NCBI GenBank assembly: GCA_024809215.1
Contig: JANUBW010000008.1
Span: 1 to 64,000 of the forward strand
Length of the DNA: 64,000 bases
Origin: Niastella sp. OAS944
GTDB taxonomy: Bacteria; Bacteroidota; Bacteroidia; Chitinophagales; Chitinophagaceae
Reading direction: 5' to 3'
The notes under the pieces are model-generated. The model was given only the letters and a program-made list of their open reading frames with translations. It did not search any database and was not told the origin of the DNA. Position 1 is the stretch's first letter. Each line of letters opens with the position of its first letter. Made by a program: the position numbers and the translations under genes. This document shows positions 58,301 through 64,000 of the stretch, piece after piece.

Positions 58301-58537
58301 ATACGATATCTACAATTTTTTGATCATTACCTAAAAGAAGCGCCTGCGCCAAGATGGATGACAAATGGGCTTCCACATAAGCTTAAGGGTATCGAAAGTC
58401 GATTAGAATTAGATCCTATGGGAAGTTGTGCTTTAAGCAAGAGAAAAGATTGCTTGGTATGCAAGAAATGGAATATGAAATGTTTTAAACAAGCCAAAAT
58501 GTTTGAAGAGCCGATTAATAAATGGCATCTCGAATAA
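55400..58537 (+). CDS. S9-like (prolyl oligopeptidase family) protein with altered active site
   Basis: 1045-aa secreted protein (signal peptide KVIVFIAVWVMSCTISAYAQ). The N-terminal part is a beta-propeller (ISIGEDEDLSISPDGKYFAYSL, GSIRFSPEGKYLVYFDAKKQ). The C-terminal alpha/beta-hydrolase domain belongs to the S9 group that sits beside SusC/D genes. The nucleophile Ser835 is kept in AHSWSAK (canonical GxSxGG is altered), His956 is kept in DNGDHTLF, but the position of the catalytic Asp carries Ser924 (YCGKKSSKDYQDQ). The last 40 residues add a Cys-rich tail (CALSKRKDCLVCKKWNMKC). It may be inactive or use another acid. It is the last gene of the locus B operon. Confidence 0.85.
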   Translation: MKVIVFIAVWVMSCTISAYAQNNFQLITSSSESKDPFDVKMDKYVWSHNHLISNKKSKPLMNSRDIENFISIGEDEDLSISPDGKYFAYSLKYVHYGKRTNLKNSLVVQDIEGSWHEVIKGNPNSGFFSADSKLFVFQQNDSLFFLSAGKHECKVVSDISHYAHKNGVWLAYMTHNSNLIIKSLISRQEIMFNHVLDFEFDKTGEWIIYRLRNESKDLMLYNIVSGKEHKFLYVDGYTMHTGGSSVLVYETIKSDSGTLRMLQYLNLADSKKYTIWSTTDSTNAIYSYNLDGGGKQAVFIVNVTSDTSKSSIWYWKEGMDKAILKVNRNTEGVEPNWVIQKANFTDNGQYILFFATEQQLNFTAVDTNIVMLDIWSYKDNVLQSRQQYINSQPKIYSAVIKTDRNQAIKIVKGCFERIKEFGFPKGEFVLVSKSGKKVSPNEPNFGGDRFWEKDYNNDSVWLVSLKDGSRRLIKGSEGKPDGSIRFSPEGKYLVYFDAKKQCNYFSIDLTTGKVNNISAGVPSFQLGWKNYFSRAKKAPESYVGIAGWIQGDKSVLVYDNYDIWQLDLSGKTKALNITNGYGRRNNIRFALIANGQDAQYNSEWKGQPLFPPNASLLLNAFDMKTKYCGIYKKELGEIGSFERLWNGPYTLEKVPATTLNIEYLQSNGINFIKAAYADMWIVKRQNTLEAPNYFLTTNFKEYKPLTDIQPQKDYNWLSAQLHTFKNLDGTLSQGVLYKPENFDPSKKYPVIIVFYSQFTRDIFKFPVPDYNWSPIAPGFSPMLLLNNGYLIFTPDIYTTPLKYGSSALNVIEGAAIYLKKLSYVDKKHIGGAAHSWSAKLASYVFTHSHELSAMALSEGFVYADLINTALSINYDDGRSNMEMVEDGFEYGNLWEHKSTWLDQTTVLNADKIETPLLLYCGKKSSKDYQDQTIQFFSSLRRLEKRVWWLQYDNGDHTLFSNDAKDYTIRYLQFFDHYLKEAPAPRWMTNGLPHKLKGIESRLELDPMGSCALSKRKDCLVCKKWNMKCFKQAKMFEEPINKWHLE

Positions 58538-59325
58538 TATAGAATTGAATCTGGCCGATAAGATCGCTGCATTATTCAATTCGGTAACATACATTGTAAG
58601 TCAAACTATACGGGGCCTACTTGTACATCAAAAGTAATGTTCAATGTGTGGTAGATCTACAATGCATTATCTAACTGTCAATTTCCCGAAACTTGCCCAT
58701 AAACAGGTAGGCGAGTTAGGCGATAATTTTAGTTTATTTGAATCAAGTATGGAAATTAAGATTCATAAAAACGTAAATTTATTTATTCTTAAATGCGAAA
58801 CGACTGTTATGTAGTGAAGATGAACGCGGTGCTAGGGGAAAATAACAGGCTTAAATGTATTTAAGGGTAGCCTAACACTCGAAATAATTCCACCAAGAAG
58901 TGCTGGAAAACAAGTTAGGCCGGTTGACAACAAAGGGGTACAGTAACAGACAAACATCTAAGTGTTCATCCCGCTTTCAGATATTTGGTGTTCTCTGATC
59001 AGTACCCGGTATAAACATTTCTAAAGATGTTGTGTGCTTATGATGCATGGAAGAATTATTTAAAATTGAGCGACCATTGGGTTTTGTCAATGCTATTACC
59101 GCTTACGCCGGAAATGATAGTCTAAAATCATAAGCGCCTATTAACGTAGACAAAGTCCAATTGATTTGAGATAATTTTATAAAAGTTGTCGATTTTCAAT
59201 ATTTGTAAGAGTTAAAGTCCGATTTAGAAAAGAGCCTCCCTTTCGTTATATTGAAAATAGCGCCCTTTGGGTAAATAATTCTTGGATAACGCCGTAAACA
59301 AGTTTAGGTATTGTGGCTGGAGAGA
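58538..59325. other. long gene-free gap
   Basis: About 790 bp between the S9-like gene and the convergent DUF6520 gene. No recognisable gene, tRNA or insertion sequence. The largest small frame (58662-58814, 50 codons) has no supporting feature. The size and AT-rich decay suggest a lost gene. Confidence 0.4.
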
Positions 59326-59350
59326 AAGGCTGCGAAGTAATCGCAGCCTT
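59326..59350 (-). terminator. rho-independent terminator
   Basis: Perfect 10-bp stem AAGGCTGCGA / TCGCAGCCTT with a 5-nt loop, 57 bp after the stop of DUF6520 peptide 3 on the minus strand; a short pyrimidine tract follows. Confidence 0.65.
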
Positions 59351-59406
59351 CCTTCTAAGCTAAACTCTAGTAATCCCATTTATTTATTGGGGATTTATAC
59401 TAAGGT

Positions 59407-59685
59407 TTAATCTGTGGTTAATGTAGTTTTTGTTGTACAACTTGTTATACCAGAACAATTATTCTGTGCACTCAATTGAGTAGTATAACAAACCACATCG
59501 CCTGTACCGCCAGCATTAGTTTGCCCTGTATATAAAGCACAAGAAGAAGGGCTTGTAGGGCAAGATCCATTGCTTAATGTTGCAATAGTGCAAAATTTAG
59601 TAGTACGTTTTGCATTGAATGCCATGGCTCCTCCGGCTACGGCTAACACTAGCAGAGATAAAAGCATGATTTTTACTCTTTTCAT
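59407..59685 (-). CDS. DUF6520-like small secreted peptide 3
   Basis: 92 aa. Leader KRVKIMLLSLLVLAVAGGAMAF, then a mature part with six cysteines (KFCTI, GSCPT, SSCAL, VVCYT, NNCSG, TSCTT) and the Thr tail SCTTKTTLTTD. It is more distant from peptides 1 and 2, but leader, Gly-Gly, even cysteine count and the final C-T-T block agree. It lies next to the TlpA-like lipoprotein and GT-C-like gene of locus B. Function unknown; secreted and probably disulfide-bonded. Confidence 0.82.
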   Translation of the reverse strand: MKRVKIMLLSLLVLAVAGGAMAFNAKRTTKFCTIATLSNGSCPTSPSSCALYTGQTNAGGTGDVVCYTTQLSAQNNCSGITSCTTKTTLTTD

Positions 59686-59693
59686 AACATAAT

Positions 59694-59712
59694 GCTTTTT
59701 ACATCAAAAAGC
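59694..59712 (-). promoter_or_regulatory. leader hairpin upstream of DUF6520 peptide 3
   Basis: GCTTTTT-N5-AAAAAGC stem ending 8 nt before the start codon, preceded by the GTAGGCA-ATTT leader shared with peptide 1. Confidence 0.55.
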
Positions 59713-59941
59713 TAAAGCTTAATTTAAAATGTGCCTACTCTTTTGTAGTGGTTTTCGGCTTGGCCACTTATTCGCACGAATAAACTTAAGCAAGCGTTGC
59801 AACGCTGGGTTGTTACTCATCAATAGTTGAAGTCGCCAGCATTTAGGTTGTTGTAATCCGATTGAGAAGATGAATACTTTCCGTATGGAAATATTTTCCT
59901 TAAAGGTTTATAAGCTTGGTATTTTATTAACAATTGGGGTA

Positions 59942-60439
59942 TTACTCACTCTGTTCTGCAATCTTCTTTAGTTGACCGCTGTAGATTTTTCCTACATATG
60001 TGTTATGTAGTGTTTTGTTCTTTTTGAATACAGCTATAAAAGGCACATTTGTTATTTCAAAATAATCTGCTATGGTATTTGCGGTGTCCATTGCTGCTAT
60101 TATATTAGGATATCGTTCCAGTTGATAGTCTTTACAATAGGGTTTAAACGAATTCAAAGGGAAATTTGTAATGAAATAAAATTGTATATTTTTCAAGTTC
60201 TCAAGATCTTCAATTATCTCTTTCGTTTGTGCTTTACAATAAGGGCAAAAAGGACTCAAATAAAAAAAAACAATTGATTTGTTAGATGGCAAATCTGCAT
60301 TACTTAGTAAAGTAATACTATCGGTGAGCAGCAGCTTAAAAGGAGGCAAGGGTTTCCCCTTTAAGCTGGTGTTTTGAGGTTCGGATCCAAAACAACCCAC
60401 CAAGGAAGCAATTATAAATGATAAAGTAAGTGTTTTCAT
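59942..60439 (-). CDS. TlpA-like thioredoxin lipoprotein, locus B
   Basis: 165-aa paralogue of the lipoprotein at 36537: lipobox LVGC (Cys16) followed by FGSEPQ, active site CPYC (65-68), the segment AQTKEIIEDLENLKNIQFYFIT and cis-Pro motif NVPFIAVF. Periplasmic thiol oxidoreductase anchored in a membrane. It lies between the DUF6520 gene and the GT-C-like gene, all on the minus strand, and so probably belongs to the same functional unit. Confidence 0.88.
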   Translation of the reverse strand: MKTLTLSFIIASLVGCFGSEPQNTSLKGKPLPPFKLLLTDSITLLSNADLPSNKSIVFFYLSPFCPYCKAQTKEIIEDLENLKNIQFYFITNFPLNSFKPYCKDYQLERYPNIIAAMDTANTIADYFEITNVPFIAVFKKNKTLHNTYVGKIYSGQLKKIAEQSE

Positions 60440-60599
60440 ATTTATTTTGTTTGTATGTCAGACAATGGTTAAAGGGGCGTTTTTTATCGCCTGTAGAATG
60501 ATTTGTGTTTAAGAAAAAGAGCATGCCTTAAAGAAACATGAGCAATTTATCACTGCGTTGCGACCGTTCAATTATTATTTCTTTTAGTTTTTTTACTCA

Positions 60600-62159
60600 T
60601 TAGTAAGTTGTGATACTATCAATTCCTTTGTATACCTGATTTTTTATTTTCAGTTTATTCATGTCTGTTAATTTTAAGGCTTTCATCAACTGGATCAACC
60701 AGTCTACTAATAAGAGAACAAATATTGTGGAAAGTAATATTGGAAATGACTGAAAACGTAATGCAATTGAGGCAGAACAAACGGAGAAGACTGCATTTAA
60801 TAACCAAAAAATGCCACCGACAAATATTATTTTTGAGAATAAAAGGTTGTACTTCCAGCCTTTTAGCATAATATAGTATAATAGTCCAAACAACATCAGT
60901 AAGCTGATAATGCCGGAAAGAACAGAATAGAAATCTAATATTGAGATTTTGTTTTCGCCTGTATTAGTAGTTACTATCCGGTTTTTATAGCCAAACCACT
61001 TTTGCGTTCGCTCCGTCACTGTGTCAGTTTGAGAGTTATAAAAGGCCAGAAATTCAATCGGTAGGGCAAAAAACTTTTTGGAGTTGGGCCAAATAAAATA
61101 GCGCATGTAATATAAAGGGTATGTTTGGACAATGTATTTTCCATAATCCCTATAAAAAGGTGCCATAGTAGCCCATAATTTCAGTTTGTTTTGATCAGTT
61201 GTTTTTACATTTTTGAATAAACTATCTTGATATCTTCTTAACGGCAAACCTTTTGTCCACATATAAAACGTATTTGCCTGGTTTTCCTCTACATAGTAGA
61301 AAGGGTCGTTTCGAGTTTTGTAAAAGAACTTACGTACCATATTATCTAGAGCCTCAAATTTTTTAGGTACAGGTTGACGATCTTTCTTATCAACGTACCT
61401 GTAGGCATATAAGGCGTTATTGGCCAGTTGCCAGCCGCTAAATGGCGTGAATTGTTTGTAGCCGCTTAGCTTTTTATATTTATAGATATTAAAGAATATA
61501 AAAGAACTACATAGTGCCCCTGTTATCATTAATCCATATATTTTTTTGCTTAAAGGCATTCCTGACAACCAGAAGGCGGCGATGGAAATTATTGGATATA
61601 TTAAGGCGTTATATCGAACTGTAAAGGATATTAGCAATACTATGGCATGCCATAGTAATATCTGATTTGAGGGGCGATAAATTATCCATATAAGTAATCC
61701 AAACCAAAAACAGCTCAATGCCAAGAATAAGCCGTCACTACTTACGAGGTTACTTAAATGAAGAAACAAAGGATTAAATACCATAAAAATAAGTAGTAAA
61801 TATTGTGTTATGTTGCCCAGTTTAGTAAAATAGAAAATAGTAAATAACAAATAAAGCATACTCGATTGAATAAGTAGGTATTGTCCAGCCGTCAATGCTA
61901 AATCTGTTCTGTTAAATACACTAAATAGTCGTAGAAATTTAGAATAACCTATGGGGTGGGTGCTGATATCTAAATTCTCATGTGCCGCATTAATGTATAC
62001 AAAGGAGTCATGGTGAATGTAGTTTGCAAAAGGATATAGGTATTTAAATACGGTAAATTGCAGAACAATTGCCGAAGCTGCAAGCAATATTTTCAACCTG
62101 TTTTGACGATCATACAATAAATATTGCTTGAATGATCGCTTGATATTTATGTTAGACAT
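60600..62159 (-). CDS. GT-C-like polytopic membrane glycosyltransferase
   Basis: 519-aa polytopic protein with about 11 membrane segments. It aligns over its full length with the C-terminal half of the fusion protein at 33223: YIHHDSFVYINAAHENL (loop Asp), [62 protein letters not shown] and RFFYKTR-type loops. This topology is that of GT-C enzymes (ArnT/PMT group) that use lipid-phosphate sugars and act on the outer face of the inner membrane. The acceptor is unknown; the nearby Thr-rich DUF6520 tail is a candidate. Confidence 0.78.
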   Translation of the reverse strand: MSNINIKRSFKQYLLYDRQNRLKILLAASAIVLQFTVFKYLYPFANYIHHDSFVYINAAHENLDISTHPIGYSKFLRLFSVFNRTDLALTAGQYLLIQSSMLYLLFTIFYFTKLGNITQYLLLIFMVFNPLFLHLSNLVSSDGLFLALSCFWFGLLIWIIYRPSNQILLWHAIVLLISFTVRYNALIYPIISIAAFWLSGMPLSKKIYGLMITGALCSSFIFFNIYKYKKLSGYKQFTPFSGWQLANNALYAYRYVDKKDRQPVPKKFEALDNMVRKFFYKTRNDPFYYVEENQANTFYMWTKGLPLRRYQDSLFKNVKTTDQNKLKLWATMAPFYRDYGKYIVQTYPLYYMRYFIWPNSKKFFALPIEFLAFYNSQTDTVTERTQKWFGYKNRIVTTNTGENKISILDFYSVLSGIISLLMLFGLLYYIMLKGWKYNLLFSKIIFVGGIFWLLNAVFSVCSASIALRFQSFPILLSTIFVLLLVDWLIQLMKALKLTDMNKLKIKNQVYKGIDSITTY

Positions 62160-62188
62160 TTTTAATTAAGTTTAATTTATTAAATGCA

Positions 62189-63046
62189 TTATAAATGGCA
62201 ATTATTTGAGGTTGAAAAATTTCGATATTGTAGTGGCGTTGTTTGTTTTATTTTAATGAATTGTCTATGAAAATGCGCTGTGGTATTGTAACCACTTTCG
62301 AAAGCAATATCTCTTACTGACTTGTTACTTTTAATTAACTGATCACAAGCATAATTTATACGTACTTCATTTAGGAAAAATGTATAGGTTTTTTGCGTGT
62401 ACTGTTTGAAGTAACGGCAAAAGGTAGATGTACTCATGCATGCGATGGAAGCCACATTCAATAGTGTAACGGGTTCTTTGAACATACTAAAAGTAAATTG
62501 AACGACTCTTTCTATGCTGTTTTTGTTAATGTAAGATTTATTGTCGAACATATGTGTAGATAGCAGGATATACTCGTTGGCAGTAGCCATTATTTGTAAA
62601 CATTGTAATAGAAGAATAATGCGATTAATCTCCGATGAAGTTTCCAGCATTTTTAATAATGGATTTAAGCGAGATGAACTATTCCCAATAAACTTTAAGC
62701 CATAACAAGCTATGTTAAATAGTTTTTTAATTTGACTGCATTCTGGGATACTTGTAAACTGTTGACTAAAAAAGTCATTATCAAAATGAACCACTACTCC
62801 AGTAAGTTGCTGTTTGCTTTTTTTTTGAAAATAATGGGGCATATTGGTACCTAAAAAAAATATATCGCCTTGTGCGAATGTTTCTACATAATTTCCTATG
62901 AATGCCAGGCCTGCCCCTTTTGTAAATAATATGATTTCATACCCCGTATGAGGGTTCCGGCTGCCTTCAAAATATGTGCCTCCGCATGTTTGCACAACCA
63001 ACGATTGGCCATGCGGTAATTCCGATTGCTGAACAAATGACTTCAT
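62189..63046 (-). CDS. AraC-family transcriptional regulator
   Basis: 285-aa AraC regulator with an N-terminal cupin (YEIILFTKGAGLAFIGNYVETFAQGDIFFLGTNMPHYF) and C-terminal double HTH (VTLLNVASIACMSTSTFCRYFKQYTQKTYTFFLNEV, then KSVRDIAFESGYNTTAHFHRQFIKIKQTTPLQYR). It lies between the flavoprotein (11 bp upstream) and the GT-C-like gene (29 bp downstream), exactly where locus A has the fusion linker. It therefore seems co-transcribed with the pair it may regulate. Confidence 0.92.
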   Translation of the reverse strand: MKSFVQQSELPHGQSLVVQTCGGTYFEGSRNPHTGYEIILFTKGAGLAFIGNYVETFAQGDIFFLGTNMPHYFQKKSKQQLTGVVVHFDNDFFSQQFTSIPECSQIKKLFNIACYGLKFIGNSSSRLNPLLKMLETSSEINRIILLLQCLQIMATANEYILLSTHMFDNKSYINKNSIERVVQFTFSMFKEPVTLLNVASIACMSTSTFCRYFKQYTQKTYTFFLNEVRINYACDQLIKSNKSVRDIAFESGYNTTAHFHRQFIKIKQTTPLQYRNFSTSNNCHL

Positions 63047-63057
63047 TTTATTTATTA

Positions 63058-64000
63058 TTATTTCTCCAATTGAGGCTTAAATGTGGATTTAGTTTTAGGT
63101 ATTAGGTGGAGCGTTTGTTTTTTCTCATGATACTCTTGCTCCGTATTAATCGACCATATATTTCCTTTGCTGCTAACGCCTTCATAAATATTATCCACCG
63201 CCACCATCGCCGTCAACATACTATGATCACTATTGTTATACTTATGCATCCCATTACGACCAATTAGAAACAGGTTCTCAAACTGGTCAGTGTATTCCCT
63301 GACTTTATCAAATCGATCATAAGTGCCAAAATAAGCCGGATATGTTTTCTCCATCCGTTGCACCGTACTATCCAGTACATCTTCAACTTTAGCAAGGCCC
63401 ATTTTCTCCAATTCTGCAATGGCGGTTCGTTCAATTTCTTCGTTAGTTAGGCTCCAGAACGCATCGCCTTCATTGCAGAAGTATTCCATGCCCAGCCAAA
63501 CAGTATTAGGGTCTTTAACCATATAGGGGCTCCAGTTGTTGAAGATCTGAAGACGGCCTACTTTTACATCCTTTTCCTGTATATATATCCATGTGTCGGG
63601 TAGTATCTTATTATTGTCGGGCGGCGTTAATTTTTTCAACAGCACACCTATGGTAATAAAATCACGATACTGTAAACCTGCTGCAATTTCTTTTACATCG
63701 TTGGGAACCTGTCCATTCATGCCGGCTATAAGTTCCTGTACAGGCATGGTGCTGAAAAAGTAATCGCCTGTATATTCTGTTTGTTTACCGGTTTCTTTAT
63801 TTTCGGTAATAACCCCTGTTACCTGGTTGCCAGTTGTCACTGTTCCTTTAACATATTCATTCATAATGATGGTTCCACCCATTTCCTGTACCTGGCGCGC
63901 TACTTCTTCCCATAACTGGCCCGGACCTAATGCGGGATAAAGAAATTGTTCTATCAAACTGGTTTCGGTGTCCTTTTGCGAAATATCAGTTGTCTTCTTT
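63058..64000 (-). CDS. flavoprotein (UGM/protoporphyrinogen-oxidase-like), partial
   Basis: C-terminal 313 residues of an FAD-dependent enzyme; the 5' part lies beyond the window edge. It is nearly identical in block structure to residues about 240-540 of the fusion protein at 33223 ([76 protein letters not shown]). It ends [25 protein letters not shown], so here the flavoprotein is a separate protein. The reading frame is open to position 64000; a TTG at 63957 is internal and not the start. Confidence 0.9.
   Translation of the reverse strand, partial: KKTTDISQKDTETSLIEQFLYPALGPGQLWEEVARQVQEMGGTIIMNEYVKGTVTTGNQVTGVITENKETGKQTEYTGDYFFSTMPVQELIAGMNGQVPNDVKEIAAGLQYRDFITIGVLLKKLTPPDNNKILPDTWIYIQEKDVKVGRLQIFNNWSPYMVKDPNTVWLGMEYFCNEGDAFWSLTNEEIERTAIAELEKMGLAKVEDVLDSTVQRMEKTYPAYFGTYDRFDKVREYTDQFENLFLIGRNGMHKYNNSDHSMLTAMVAVDNIYEGVSSKGNIWSINTEQEYHEKKQTLHLIPKTKSTFKPQLEK

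Noticed and set aside
58662..58814. 50-codon frame beginning MHYLTVNFPKLAHKQ
   Set aside because: No signal peptide, motif, ribosome-binding context or paralogue in the window; length is within chance for AT-rich sequence.
63955..63957. TTG as start of a short 299-aa flavoprotein
   Set aside because: The frame continues upstream to the window edge and matches the fusion protein there, so it is an internal Leu codon.

Overview
The window looks like a chromosome segment of a Bacteroidota, most plausibly Chitinophagaceae (Chitinophaga/Niastella-like). The basis is SusC/SusD pairs driven by ECF sigma and FecR-type anti-sigma genes, a T9SS sorting domain, Bacteroidota-type promoter motifs (TTTG - about 20 - TAnnTTTG), a Bacteroidota-style T6SS tube protein, and DUF6520 and DUF6266 proteins. 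All family names come from motif recognition; no database search was run.

Region 1 (1-8 kb): a divergent NmrA-like oxidoreductase / HxlR regulator pair; an atypical tRNA with a tRNA-like remnant next to an unrecognised GTG-start gene; a very large secreted glycoside hydrolase broken by a frameshift plus a stop at the predicted catalytic Glu; and a lipoprotein.

Region 2 (8-16.4 kb): an accessory T6SS payload island with Hcp/TssD, VgrG, a PAAR-metallopeptidase effector and a small gene resembling the pro-domain of that peptidase family (likely immunity). After it come a tandem GNAT-like pair plus a decayed third copy, an unrecognised basic coiled-coil protein, and two DUF6266 paralogues.

Region 3 (16.4-23 kb): ordinary single genes: aldo/keto reductase with a divergent AraC regulator, a beta-propeller lipoprotein, a second lipoprotein and a secreted amidase.

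Region 4 (23-64 kb): two paralogous, rearranged copies of one large system. Copy A (23.3-45.9 kb): sigma, anti-sigma, SusC, SusD, DUF4397 lipoprotein, thioredoxin-TPR protein, DUF6520 peptide, a flavoprotein fused to a GT-C-like membrane enzyme, a TlpA-like lipoprotein, a PD40-amidohydrolase, a second DUF6520 gene plus a decayed one, a GH2 enzyme carrying the same TPR tail, MauE/DoxX and two minimal AraC-type regulators. Copy B (46.3-64 kb): sigma, anti-sigma, thioredoxin-TPR, SusC, SusD, S9-like peptidase, DUF6520, TlpA-like lipoprotein, GT-C-like enzyme, AraC regulator, flavoprotein (cut by the window edge). Matching RNA hairpins lie exactly 60 nt before both susC genes, and hairpins lie in two DUF6520 leaders. 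I infer an envelope system built around small secreted, even-cysteine, Thr-tailed peptides, with thiol-redox, flavin and glycosyl-transfer functions and an outer-membrane importer. This is the most interesting content of the window.
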